Source: Sipunculus nudus
Lineage: Eukaryota; Annelida; Sipuncula; Golfingiida; Sipunculidae
DNA: 64,000 nucleotides
Assembly: GCA_026874595.1 (NCBI GenBank)
Contig: CM049312.1
Coordinates: forward strand, 31,311,456-31,375,455
Direction: 5' to 3'
Part shown: positions 25,196 through 37,535 of the stretch, one piece after another
How the letters are laid out: each line of letters starts with the position of its first letter
Numbering within the stretch: position 1 is the stretch's first letter
The notes under the pieces: model-generated
The model's input: the letters and a program-made list of their open reading frames with translations, nothing else
The model's database searches: none
Told to the model about the DNA's origin: nothing
Made by a program: the position numbers and the translations under genes

Positions 25196-27115
25196 AAATT
25201 GGTACCTGCCAAAATATTGTTCTGAAAACACTGGCTTACTCCTGTACACGAGTGTTAAAAGTGTGGACCGAGTGCTGTCACAGGCGTCATCATAAACACA
25301 GTGCGGGGACTCATTCATTGCCCGGGCCCCGACATCTGTCAATCAGGAGATGCCCAAAAATGTAAAACATGTTCCCGCTTGCTGAAACATCGCGTGTTGC
25401 GGTTGACTCGGGAACCCGATATTTTCACGCAAATCAGTATGTATGAGGAATTCAATTTGTAAAATTATTGAAATATTTAAACGATGATATAAAAAACAGT
25501 TTTGTAACACAACCTACCTCCCACCTGACAAGCTTCGATGACTGCGTACATGTTACGGGCAAGTGAGTACCATGATTGCACGGGGTAAACAATACGTAAT
25601 TACCGAGAATAAACACGTTTGATGATGCAATAGTACTGCACCCAAGCACGCTGTTTGATATCTGAGTGAGTTGTAGAATTGCTTAGCTACAACAACTGTG
25701 TTTACTAACTAGAAGCAACCCGCTATGTGTGAACAACAATCATTGCTGACCACAATCGTGGCTGGCTCTCAGTCATACTTATATTGGAGGGGGTTCAAAA
25801 GGTCTTCAAAGGCTATTTGTTTCACAGATGTTTCTACAAATCACTTTAAATCGGAGTGGATTACAGCTTGCTATGATGTTACTACGAGCAACATGACAGC
25901 TCTTACATCCTGGTTGAAGAAGCCTCAACTCAAGCGACCGCGCACGGAGGGATTACCAGATGCGGCGAACGCTCTATATGACACAGGATCGTCTATTTAC
26001 GCCATTACTCTTGACTTATATCTTATAAAGTAATTGAGTAATAAAGGAAATGTCTGGAGTGTTCGGAATAACGCGTGTTCTTAATTTAGCGCAAGTCACG
26101 ATCCCGCGAAAAGCGCAAAAATAAAAACCCCACTAACAAAACCACTTCCACAGTATGCAGCATATGCGGCAACGTAAAAGACGTTCATGATTAATTATAG
26201 CATAATTGCTGCCACCTCTTTGATACTCTTTAGTTCAAATATCTATAATACTGATATCTGAATACCGATGCTAAGTTCGTCCAGGTATGACTTCAAGCTG
26301 TTGATGAGAGCATGAATGTTCCTTGTCCCCCATATTTTGCACGATGTTTCAATGGAAAGTAAAAATATATAATAAATAACATTAGTTACGTGTTACAGAC
26401 AAATTAGTTTGACGTTTAACTGAAATTACAGGAAGGGGACGGTGAAGCCATTTCTGAGAGAGTGCATGATGCTAGAGCACCTTAAGAATTCTGAGCGGCT
26501 GCAGGATCCTGGAGAACAGTATGGAAATCCAAATAATCGACCATGTTTTCTCAGGTTGTAAAACCTAAACAGCCACGCTCACAGTAAGAAAGAGGTAAAT
26601 TAAAGATCCATGTGATGTTAACATTTAGGATTTATCATTATTCAGTGCTTTGAATTGTTTTCAAAGACACGATGGATGCCCTGGATGTTCACTGAAGGAG
26701 GCAATGTGGTGTGGGGCGATTTGTCTACTGCAATGTTCCGCCCACTAACCACGGGATGTGCTTGTGGCGCTGTACGTGCCTCAATAAGACCGTTACGCCG
26801 GCTTAATGCGACTTTGACGGCTCGTAAACACTCGCCTGCTCTTTTCATGTTACATATTCAGTCTAGAAACGGCGGCTCCTTTGAGTAATAAGCTTTTCAG
26901 ACGTTACCTGTGAATCCTTTGTCTTCTGTGTTCATAATAAACTTCACACGCGTGACGAAAAGGCGAAAGAAGCTCCCTAGAGAAGTAATTACTTACCACT
27001 GCTTACCAGGCATGGAATGATGATTCATGTAGCATAAAACAAGTACACAGATAATTATTTTCTGTTCTTGTTGCAATTGAAATGACAAGAAAATAAAACG
27101 TCATATGTTACATGT

Positions 27116-27178
<63 letters not shown>

Positions 27179-28875
27179 AAATAAAATGGAAAGTTAACCA
27201 AGTTTACAAACATCTGTATCATTTCAGTTTGGTCTGGAATTACTTGACAGGGCGGTAGATTTGTTATATTCTGTCAGCCATGCCCGATGACTACAGCACC
27301 TGCGGGTTCATAGTGTGTAATATCCACATTGCTGCACTGGCCACCGAGGAATCCCCTAAAGGCTTACTTAAATATTAGTGAAACATGGCTGTGGGGCGCA
27401 GTCTTCCCATAAGGCTGCAGAGAGCTCACCTGGGATACGGGGTGATCGTGAAATATCCCGCCGCTTTCTGGCTAAGATATAATTCGTGATTTCCTGGATT
27501 GGATTCCTGTGCTTTAATTCAAGTCTAAATTTCATCAAATGTAACATAAATGATCTGAAGCGACTCAGCTTGGCCACTTAATCCCTTACAGACTAATGGT
27601 CAATAAAAGTGGCACGGGTAACATGGGTAATGACATGGTAATGTTATCAACAGATGGAGTGTTCTCATCATACATTTACCCTTCTTTGATAATCGTGAGG
27701 GTGGATTAAGGAGAAATAGACATTAACATTAAAATTAATGGAAATTGAAAAACATATATATTCAACAGCAATAATTTCCTGTGTTTGGTAGAAGAAAGAA
27801 AAAAAGATAATGCGCAAGTCCTTTAAACTTTGTCATTTTATAAGCATAAGAGTTCTAGACTTCCTTTAGGTGGCTCTTTCTGATATGGCCACGTCAAGTC
27901 TGACTCGGTTTGTACTGAAATATATTTGCTACGGTGTTATTTACAATCAGCTGATGGGCAGGACTGGCTACTCTGACACGGATACGTTTCGTTAATTTGG
28001 AAATATGAAGCTTGGGCTGGGCCTGCTTAAGGCTTGTGCCATTGACAATTGACCTATTTGTCCTATGGGTAAAACAGGCCTGGGGATCAGATTTGTGTCA
28101 TGTTCTAGGCTTAAGATAGCAAAAACAGGACCAGACAGATGAAAAGACAAACAAACGTAATTCGCCAATGGTCTTTTCTTTTTTCCTGACTCTATACGTG
28201 TCAAGCAAGCTAACGAATCTCAACATGGCAGATTACAAATAGACTGGATTACACCTATGTCATGCATATCATGTGTATATCAAACATGAATTTTCAATAA
28301 AACTTGATCATATGTTTAATATGATTAATTTGTTTTGTATGAAAACAGTGCACAAACATATGTAAATATATGTTTTGAAACTCAATATAATGGTCAAGGT
28401 ATCAGTTTAAGCATTAACGTTCTTTTGGAAACAGAATGTTATAGTAAAATTTGCTGGATTTTTGCTTATCTGTCTATTTAATAGTTATATTTACGGACTC
28501 CATCTACGAACGTTTATTCGTGATTTAGGTTGAGCAAATGTCCAGGTTTATAAAACCAAAACAAATGTTAAAAATGAAGACTAATTAAATTTGTCGGAAT
28601 AAAATTCCTAAAAATGTAGACACAATGAAAAAAAAATCAGTTTGAGAAACAGAGTTACGACGAGGTAAATGTTATTTTGTTTAAATCTTTACTACATAAA
28701 CCAATGAACTTTCCCCGGAGCCTGACCTAGCAGGCGTGATGATCCCTACTCGGCGTGAGTGCACTGTCGGCTTAATGGGATGGCTGTTCGCACAGCCGTG
28801 TTGCACGGTGGTATTGTCCCGATATGGGGTGAATACGAGACATAGACCCGGAGAAAGGATACAGTAAGTACCATT
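25196..28875. other. Noncoding stretch with one long (TA)n tract
   Basis: Slightly GC-richer patches at about 25300-25420 and 26660-26870 could be conserved noncoding or old repeat sequence, but I cannot assign them. No gene supported. Confidence 0.5.
27118..27175. repeat. (TA)n microsatellite
   Basis: About 28 uninterrupted TA dinucleotides. Confidence 0.95.
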
Positions 28876-29218
28876 TAGGCCAAAATAAAAAAAAGTATGG
28901 TTCTCAGGCACTTTTTTTTTCATAAATCAATGTGGGCGGTCGCTTTTTTTGTATTTTAAATTTTTTGGTATGTTTCAATAAAAATGTCAAATGATAAGGG
29001 AAAAGCATGAAAATAACAGTTTTATTTTGCTAAATAAGTAAAAGCACTACAAAACAAAGGAAATTGTATGGTTTAACTTCTTGAAAGAAATGTCGGAGCG
29101 GCAGCAGCTCAAAATTGGAAATTTTTATTGAAAATCAAAATAAAAATTTTTGATGCGGGGGTTTAAAATTCATGCGGGCGGTGCCTGAGAACCATACTTT
29201 TAATCTTTTTTAGCCTTA
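28876..29218. mobile_element. 340 bp MITE, copy 2
   Basis: Same orientation, length and ends as the copy at 16161-16500, with matching internal text (for example GTCGGAGCGGCAGCAGCTCA and AAGCACTACAAAACAAAGGA). A few percent of substitutions and small indels separate the two, so both inserted fairly recently. Confidence 0.75.
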
Positions 29219-29742
29219 GTTCCGCTGTCGTTTTTTAATCGTACGCTTTCAATTATAATCAAACATGGAGCAGGTATTTTTCTATCATTTGATGGGCACG
29301 ACCTGTTGTACAGATGGTAATTCTTCCAATACTTGCAATCATCCTTATGGTATCCATGCTTATTTAAAGGTAGTTTTAAAAACAAGCAGGTGGGAATTTA
29401 ATGGTCATGTTCTCAGGAAGTTATTACACAGAACCTGATATGACTACACCATGGTGTAATAAGAGACGCAATAGGGACCGGTTGTGCAACAGCAAAATTA
29501 CACCTTGACAAGTTCTAAACTTTAAATTAATTTTAATCTGCAGGTGTCCTTCATGAACACAAATACTATGTCGCATTCAGAAGCAAGATTACATTTTATG
29601 ACCGTTTCTATGGCAACATTTACTGTTCGTTTGCGCTTGAATTAAAACCAGCTATTTTATTATGCTATGCGAGAGACCACGGACGTCTTGAACATGAAAC
29701 CGTCTGCAAAACGTACTATGTAAATAAGTGTTAATTGCTTTT
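29219..29742. other. Noncoding spacer between MITE copy 2 and pearl-like copy B
   Basis: Nothing recognised. Confidence 0.5.
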
Positions 29743-31116
29743 TTAGCTCAGCTTACTGTTTTTACTTTAAATCATCTGAGCTAAAGCGATCAGCCTTTGT
29801 CCGTCGTCCGTCCGCCGTCCGGCCATCCGGGCGTCTGTCCGTTAACAGTGCACAAATCGTAACCGCTGGACCTGGAATCTTCTAACTTGACATCCAGGGA
29901 GTTCCATGAAAATTCTCCTAGAAAACCTGGAATTAGGCCTCTGTTTCCTATATTCTTGGAGCTATAGGGCTCCGAAGTACCCCCCAGAATAATGGAAAAT
30001 TTGATACAAAAGCTCAAGTATCTGAACAACTAATGCATTGATCACCATGATTTTTTTGCAAAGATATTGATCATGGCGTGTTTCATCAATTTCTGCAGAC
30101 TGGTGGCGCTACCTGTATTTTTTTTTTTTTTTTTTACGATTTTTTGTCTCTATTTTTGAGCCCTTAAACGATGCGGTCATCTGTTAACAGGGCACAAATC
30201 ATAACAACTGGCCCTAGAATCTTCTCTCATGACATGCAGGGAGGCCCATAAAAAGTCTCCTTGGAAACCTGAAATAAGATCTCTGTTACCCATATTCTTT
30301 GAGCTATGAAGCTCCGAAGTAAACCCCCCCCCCCGAATAATGAAAAGTTCGATACAAAAGCTCAAATATCTGAACAAATAATGCATTGATCACCATGATT
30401 CTGTGCATGGATATTGATCATGGAGTGTTACATCAGTTTCTGCAGACTGGTGGCGCCACCAGTATTTTTCGATTTTTTTACGACTTTTTTTCTCTATTTT
30501 TGAGACCTCAAAAGATGACGTCATCTGTTAACAGGGCACAAATCGTAACCGCTAGACCTGGAATCTTCTGCCTTTTTTTTCAGAGAGGTCCATGTAAAGT
30601 CTTCTTGGAAACCTGGAATAAGGTTTCTGTTACCCATATTCTTCCAGCTATGGGGCTTTGAAGTACCCCCAAGAATAATAGAAAATTTTGATACAAAAGT
30701 TCCAGTATCTGAACAACTATTGCATTGATCACCCTGATTCTTTGCATGCATATACATCATGGAGTGTTTCATCAGTTCTTGCGGACTGACTGCTCAACCT
30801 AAATTAAAAAAATGTTAACATATTATTTTTTTTCTCTATTTATGAGACCTTCAAAGATGCGGTCGTCCCTTAACAGGGCTCAAATTGTAACCATTACTCC
30901 TAGAATCTTCAAACTTGACACACAGGGAGATCTGTGAAAAGATTCCTCATAAAAGACTTGTTGGATTGTCATCAAATTTGTTGTGCTTATGGGTCTTGAT
31001 GAACTTAAGCTAATATGCATGAAAAATGATGCAACCTATCTTAATTAGTTGTCTGTGCAAAGACACATTATCAACATGTCAGTCGGCAGAGCGTCATGAC
31101 CCACGGGTCACTTGTT
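29743..31116 (-). mobile_element. Pearl/HINE-like element, copy B
   Basis: Reverse orientation relative to copy A. The minus-strand 5' end, AACAAGTGACCCGTGGGTCA then TGACGC, matches copy A's left end, and the other end has the TAGCTCAG / CTGAGCTA hairpin (29744-29783) closing in CTAA. The core has four repeats about 340 bp apart, marked by GGAATCTTCTAACTTGACA-like text near 29870, 30215, 30560 and 30898. The segment GCACAAATCGTAACC then GGAATCTTCTAAC aligns with the reverse complement of copy A's repeat. The open frames within are repeat artefacts. Confidence 0.6.
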
Positions 31117-33477
31117 TTTTGGTGTTATAGTCCCTTTATACCTGAGCTTATGCTTACATAATAAATTGCACGCGACTTGTTCATGCGCTATAAGTGCATG
31201 TATGTTATATTGTAAGTAATTCAAATAAATTGTATTGTAGTTTTTATTATAACGACCGAAAAAAATATAGAAAAAACGTGTTGTCCCAGCAAGAAAACAC
31301 TATAGTATGGAGGAAACAAGGGTGAGCGCTCTGCAGCCTGTATGAGAAAACTGTACCCACAGTCGATTATACCACGGACAAGTGTGCCTTTCGGGGGCTC
31401 CTCGGTGTTACACAACTAAGACCCATAGGTGCGGATGAAAGCCTAGTTGACGCTTACTTAACAATTTATTGAATGAACATTTAAATTTCAGTTTTAGGGT
31501 AGATGGATTCATGATAGAGGAAAAGCAAAAGTAATTTTTTGAGATATTTTCATGTAGTTTAATATTAGTCCATTTAACAATTATTGTTACTAGGGGCCCA
31601 CTATAAGTGCCATTTAAAAATACATATATTTAAATGTTACAAAATCATATGAAAATAAGTGAAAAATTCAAAAATATGTATACTATCAAAAAGATTACTG
31701 TACAAGGTTTAAACTAATGTACACTTTATGGGGTCTGACATGAATATAAACCACTTTATGATTGCATATAAATATGGGGTTTCAAAAAGTAATGATACTA
31801 TTAGCACAAACGTAATTCAACAGCATCGTCAGGAAGAGGGCAAAATCCCTTGCGGGCTTCTTAAGACGAAATGAGAAAAGTTGCGAAGCATTTAAAACCC
31901 ATTGTGACCACACGACGATGAAGCACTTTTTGTGGGAGCGAAATCGGTAAGTCAGAGGTTGGGGAACCCGTGAGACATCCGTACAAGCGGATTCTAATCT
32001 CTTATCTTAAATCAATTTTCTTTTTACTTTCTCAGGTAGCCATGAATTTGAATAAGGAAAAAAGATGACTGCTTTAATCCTAAGATTTATAATCCTCAAT
32101 TCTTAAACTGAAATTTGCATTATACATCTAATCTATACTCCCATGAATTTTCAAGCGCAGGGATTGGTAATCCTGATTCGGGCCAGGTTTTTCTATTATT
32201 GGCCAATGTATTGAGGATGAGAACATATTTGCATATATGACACCAGTTTCATCTGACACATGCTGGTGTTGTGGAGCTCTATGTGGCCTTTTCCTTTCAA
32301 TGTAATGTTTTTCTGAGACCAGTGTTTAACTAAGGGAACCGGTTTCGTGAGGAAAAAAGATCATATCTCTAAAACAAATCACTGATGGACCAGAGCTGTT
32401 GTGAATGTGTTCACATTTATTTCAAAGAGGCTAAATTCATTTGTGTTTCAGTTAATTACATCTCATATATGCACTAATATTGTAAATTCGAAAAGTCCGC
32501 GTGGCCAGAGACGCGCTGCCGTGACTACAAGAACCACAAAATGGTCTGTTACTCTATAGATGTTCTGCTTCATATTAGGAAGGTACGTTTGGTTAAAATT
32601 GTGTATTTCATGGACATGGTGATATTAGGGAAATCTTAGGAAAACTGATTCCACAACACAAACAAATCGTAATAATAAAGGGGTAAAATTAATGAAATAA
32701 TTTCATTTAAAATGGGATTTTTTTCACAAATAATAAAAAATTATGACATCAATCTAGATTTAGATTGTGTCAAAGCTTTGAGAATTTCTCTACTTTAATT
32801 TATCTGATAAGCAGCTCTGCTTAAGATGTTTTGCTTTATAGCTTCAGCGTTACTCAGTCTCTTCTGACTACGAGTGTTTTTACAAAGCTGAAGACCATCT
32901 GTGTTTCTTGTCTTTGCATGTTTTATTATTGAAGGCGTACTCGGAAATGACAATTATATATATTGACGTTAATACCTATAAAACGAGGCTTTCGGTTATT
33001 TACATATCTGTTGGACGTAAATGTTATTTTATGAGGTCATCATTTTACTTTTGCTTTTAATTGTATATAAATCATATGTTTCCATGAGTCAAAACAAGGA
33101 CATACTGGCCAGAGTGACCAAAAGTTTCTGTGATCTCCGCAAGATGGCGCTAGGAATCTGTCCATGTGATCTTCATCTGTCAATGTTAATGCGAATTATA
33201 ATAATATCTAGTGATTACCGGGGTTTCCAACAAGATATCCGATGTCACCCTGGGAAACCGTTTGAGGCCATTCTATCTTCACCTCAAGCGACAAGAGAAA
33301 AGGGCACTGGTGGGGGAAATTATTTAGGTTAATTATTTTTTGTCTTGATGGCAAAATTGTAATTGCTCGATATCATACTAAAGACACTGTTATAAACACT
33401 TATCAATTATTTGTGAATTTAAAGAAACCAACATACCTGTAAACCGAGAAAAAGTATGCCAAAATGGGATTGTGTCA

Positions 33478-33562
33478 GTGGTTCAGGTCGCTGTGTTGAT
33501 CCAACGGAAAAGCGCTCGTATTTGAGAGCGGAGTCATGTGGTCTGTGTTCAGGTCTGGCCTT
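33478..33562 (+). mobile_element. Possible tRNA-like SINE head
   Basis: Box A-like GTGGTTCAGGTCGCTG at 33478 and box B-like GTGTTCAGGTCTGGCC at 33545 on the + strand. The wide spacing recalls class II (Leu/Ser) tRNAs with a long variable arm. Weak. Confidence 0.3.
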
Positions 33563-33825
33563 CAAACGATTCCTTCCTTTTGGGAGAGTAATTTTCCTTT
33601 AGAGGAATTATAAAGGGTCAGTGGTGATTACACCGGGCCAGTGATTAAGAATGCATGAAAACCCCACAAAAGTACATTGAAAAGCAACACACTCACTGTG
33701 ACCTCTCTTGTGTTACCCGTCTTAGCCACAAAACAGAAAATGGCACCCGTTGGTGCCATTATTAGAATATTACTTATGCAGCTATATAGAAAATTATCAC
33801 GCAAATGAAAAGAAACTTGTCCAGA

Positions 33826-33826
33826 A

Positions 33827-33891
<65 letters not shown>
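33826..33891. repeat. (ATT)n microsatellite
   Basis: About 22 perfect trinucleotide units. Confidence 0.95.
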
Positions 33892-33896
<5 letters not shown>

Positions 33897-34255
33897 ATCT
33901 ATTTATAATATAAAGGAACACATATTTCCTGTAAATTAAGTATACACAATGAAAATATTGCAATACGCCACCACGTATCTCAATATATTGCAACACGAAA
34001 TTTGTGGGCGATACCCGGCCCTGTTATATCTTGGCTCTTATATAAACAGCGGTGTTATGGGTAGGCACTGTAATACACCTACTCATGTGTAGAAAAAAGA
34101 GTGAAATGTGTAGTGTGTATGTCCTGAAATAACAAACAACGTGGGTCTCATCCGTTTTCATTCCTTTAGCTTTTCTCATACAATGAGACAGTCATTTGCT
34201 GGGGATGCCACCGATATCTGATAAACAGATGACAGCAATCTATCCTGTTATTTTT

Positions 34256-34274
34256 TTGGGGGGGGGGGGGGGGA
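34256..34274. repeat. Poly-G tract
   Basis: Run of about 17 G after a T-run; G-quadruplex-prone. Confidence 0.8.
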
Positions 34275-35180
34275 ATGCTTGTCTGAGAGATATTAGTATA
34301 TGAGATATTAAGTGGAGAAACTATAATTTTCTGTTACAAACAATACCTTGATTTCCAGACGTGACTGTTTTATGTGTATAAATGCATGTACAAATGATTG
34401 TCATAGATTAAAAGACTGCCATAGGTGCAGCAAGGTAATTAAGCCTCCAGTCATGAGATTGATTTAACTTTGTCCTTATTTAAATAATAAAAGTATATAA
34501 TTCATCAGAAGAAGTTAAAAACACATTTTTGGTGACAGATATTAAGAATATTTGAAAGGAACTGTGGACTGTGAAAACAGTTTAGGCATCAGCTTTATAA
34601 TTATCCCGCTCTTTCGCGACCCCTACACCGCTGTGTTGAAAGAAAAAAAATTCTATCCTAAACCGGAAACCGAGGCATGTTTCTATTTAAGACTAAGTAA
34701 CAACATATTTACCCCTTTAGTGTTCAGACTGCATGTATTAAGATTCTGCCTCAGATTTTCAGTAGTTACTACAGACATAGGTTCGATATATTTATGACCT
34801 CAGAAATTTAGCAAATTAAGGGAGGTTAATTATATCAGTTTCACGTGGTCTTGAGTCGTCTTAACAGGAAAACGTTAACACTTGAGTGAAAATGTTTTTA
34901 AAGTATTATTTAATCTATATGCTAATTATAATACATCACTTAAACGTTTTAAAGACATAACATCGACATAAATTCCTTTTCATGAAATGAAGCATTGATC
35001 AAGTTTGACAGTTCAAAGTACCAAAATATAAATTCCGATGAATCATTTAATACTCTGTTAAATTGTCACAACCTTGTGTAGTTAATTATTAAATCATATA
35101 AAATACAATCTTCAGAAATTTATCGAATAAAACACGAAGGGATCGATGGCAAAAGTGTTCAAAAATATATAAGCATATAT

Positions 35181-36006
35181 TGTTACGGAACCTAATATCA
35201 ACACATCAAGTATGCGTGATGAATATAAATTTTGTAATGGAGAAAAAAAATCAGATTCTGTAACACTAGGCAGCGTGAAATGTCTAGGGGAATGAATAAA
35301 GTCAGTTTTTTTTTGTTAACAAATAACCATAATTTATTGTTAAAACAACCCTAACATTACAACACACCAAGGCAATACAATTACACAGTATAACAGCAGT
35401 ATAACAGCAATTAAGTACAATCACACAGTAAAATAAACAACGTGCACAGTACCTGGATACCACCACTGTCAGAGCGACAAGTCCTTTAAAATGTATAAGC
35501 CGGATGAATAGTTCACACATAACTTCTCAGAGAATAACAGTCCAATGTAAAGCTCTTGTAACAATCCCGAAAGCAAACTGAAGACTATAAAAGATCTATT
35601 ACAAATCCAGAAGAAAATCAGAAGAAAATTTATAATTGCCGCACTTATCGGAATAGGTCTCACAAACTGAATATTCTCTCACCTCTCTCTCTCGGCTTTA
35701 AGACAGGCCTCTTTATATAACTTTTCACCTCAAGCTGAGAACATTCCATTTCTCGAACAATCTAAAGAACCTAACATAAAAACGCACAAAAAACATACTA
35801 GAACTAAGAACGCTGTGTATCTACACGCCAGAGTTCAACCAAGGCGGATTAAACCTAGCCTGCAACATCCGGCCAGGCTAAGCCGCTAGAACACGAGCTA
35901 CGCGTGGCACACGAACCAAATGTCAACAACGCATGAAACACCCCTGCGCACAATAAAAGAAACACATGCAAGAGCGCTGCACACAATAAAAAGGGCACCT
36001 GTAACA
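35181..36006 (+). mobile_element. Solo LTR (826 bp)
   Basis: Starts TGTTAC and ends GTAACA, the 5'-TG..CA-3' form with a perfect 6 bp terminal inversion. It is flanked on both sides by ATAT, a 4 bp target-site duplication. Inside, a TATA box CTTTATATAAC (35711) precedes AATAAA signals near 35950 and 35985, which fits U3-R-U5 in + orientation with a short U5. No primer-binding site, polypurine tract or gag-pol follows, so only one LTR remains. A Gypsy-type origin is possible but not shown. Its minus-strand open frames are incidental. Confidence 0.65.
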
Positions 36007-36685
36007 ATATACATTATACATTGATAATTCAATCGTGTTTCCGGTTATGTGAAGAGGTTGAGTTTTATTTCGAAAGTTTCCTTTTTAATGGACTGCAGGT
36101 CCTGTATAAATTTTCCCCTATTATACAGACCATGGAATGATTTTACATAAATATCTGCTTTCTCCTGCTTGAATGCCTATATCTTCTTTGATATGTCGTA
36201 TGCTAAAAAGTTCCCTTACAACCGGGGCGTAAACTAACAAGGTCAGTACAATTTTAAGCACATAATGCATATCTTTTGCACCATTTATGATTGCACTGCC
36301 TTTCGTAAAATCAAAATTTCTTCTCAGTCTGGTCGAGTATGTGAGATATTTTTTCAACGATGAGAAGGATTTAGATGAGGAATATTTAGAGCATAAAGAT
36401 AAACAGCTTCGTGGAAAGAAGGAGGAATAAAAGAAAAAGGTTTTAATTCCCTCTTTGACAGCGGAATAACGTATCATTAAGAACAGCTACATTGCGGAAA
36501 TGTCTTTTTCTCCCTGTGGACCAGACTCCAATTAAATAATGGAGCTGACATAAGGTCCCCTGATCCAGTCTCCATAGAAGGCAAACACTCCAGCCGCTAT
36601 GCTTACTAGTGCAGACAGCTAGCTCGGAGGGGAAGTGATATTAAAACAATAAGAGCGAAAGGAACGCACCCTTGGCTAACACTTG
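36007..36685. other. Upstream flank of the 7-exon gene
   Basis: Between the solo LTR and the predicted core promoter. Holds a minus-strand open frame at 36121-36477 (118 codons) that I do not recognise and regard as chance. Any proximal enhancer elements should lie here. Confidence 0.4.
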
Positions 36686-36721
36686 TATAAGTGGAGCTGA
36701 TTTGGGCTTGCAGTTCATTCC
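36686..36721 (+). promoter_or_regulatory. Core promoter: TATA box plus Inr
   Basis: TATAA at 36686-36690 is followed by TCATTCC at 36715-36721, a full match to the YYANWYY initiator. The initiator A (36717) is 31 bases from the first T of the TATA box, the classical spacing. It sits 662 bases before the exon 1 ATG in a stretch less AT-rich than its surroundings. The call rests on motif spacing alone. Confidence 0.5.
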
Positions 36722-37378
36722 GAGCTGCTGTCTACACTACTGGAATCAGATCGATCAGAGCTGGCAGTGAGCCCTCATCTAGCCCGGACCAGTAGGTACA
36801 TCGATCAGAAATCGTATCTCCAATTTATGAATGTAACCGTTATCCACGCTGACTGGGAGAAGAGACGTTAAAACTTGCGGATACCACACCGGCTTTTCTA
36901 GTTAGATTTCGTTCCGTCACACGGCTCTCGCTATTAGCTGCTGGTGTGTTTCTGCGACAGGACTGACAGCGTTTGTTCTCTCGGATTCCGCACCGCTTAC
37001 AGCAGAAACCTCTGAATTATCAGCAAGAAACCAATGTATTCAATCAGCCTGTAAACTGTACTTCAAAGCAATTTACATCAATACGCTCTTTATTTTCACT
37101 TTTCAGAGCAGATTTCCTGTGACCTGATTGGGTAAGAGCCAAGGAGAACACTCTGGTGCAAATGAAATGATTATTTAACCGAACCACTCGGAATGCCGGA
37201 GCACCTGTCTGCATAAAAACACAAACACCTGGAACAGCGTGAAATTTACATGAAGAAATCGACAAATCGCATATTATCACCTACTTAACCGGAACACTTA
37301 GTTTTTACCTCAATAAACGAACTGATTAAACACTCTAGATGAAGTGAAGTCCGTTCCCGTAACACTTTTGATGTGGAT
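36717..37378 (+). other. Predicted 5' UTR of the 7-exon gene
   Basis: Runs from the predicted start site to the ATG at 37379 if it is not spliced. It is long and holds upstream ATGs, including a 14-codon uORF at 36827-36871. A 5' UTR intron cannot be excluded. Confidence 0.4.
36827..36871 (+). promoter_or_regulatory. Short uORF in the predicted leader
   Basis: ATG AAT GTA through CGT TAA: 14 residues, MNVTVIHADWEKRR, then a stop. If the leader is unspliced, ribosomes would meet it before the main start, so it could lower translation. Not conserved evidence; sequence only. Confidence 0.25.
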
Positions 37379-37535
37379 ATGATCTCAGCTTGGCTTTCGG
37401 TTCCTCGATTCAGGATTACCATGTTACAGACGGCCGGCACTAGCTCTAGGTCCCGAGTGGTGGATCAAATCAACTTCATCTTCAGACTTGCGGGCCTCTT
37501 GGAATTATTTATTATCATGGTGGCCGTCTTCCCAG
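37379..37535 (+). CDS. Exon 1: start codon and signal peptide/anchor
   Basis: Codes 52 residues plus one base (phase 1 out) and ends at donor CCCAG|GTATGT. The first ATG in the open frame is at 37379, with G at -3. A second in-frame ATG at codon 15 has a better context (ATTACC before it) and would leave a shorter, more typical signal peptide, so either could be the real start. An ATG at 37371 meets a stop after two more codons and is out of frame. Residues about 31-52 are strongly hydrophobic after two arginines, as expected of a signal sequence or type II anchor. Confidence 0.75.

Larger units (their letters stand above)
31117..35180. other. Noncoding AT-rich stretch, no gene seen
   Basis: Contains a possible SINE head at 33478-33562, a (TTA)n tract and a G-run. 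The open frame at 33021-33332 (103 codons) starts with a Leu/Ile-rich run but has no family resemblance. Confidence 0.55.

Noticed and set aside
33021-33332. 103-codon ORF with a hydrophobic start resembling a signal peptide
   Set aside because: The rest shows no domain and there is no promoter or splice context; chance is more likely.
36121-36477. 118-codon minus-strand ORF near the promoter
   Set aside because: No recognisable domain, Phe/Ser/Lys-rich as expected of AT-rich DNA, and another frame on the + strand is also open there.
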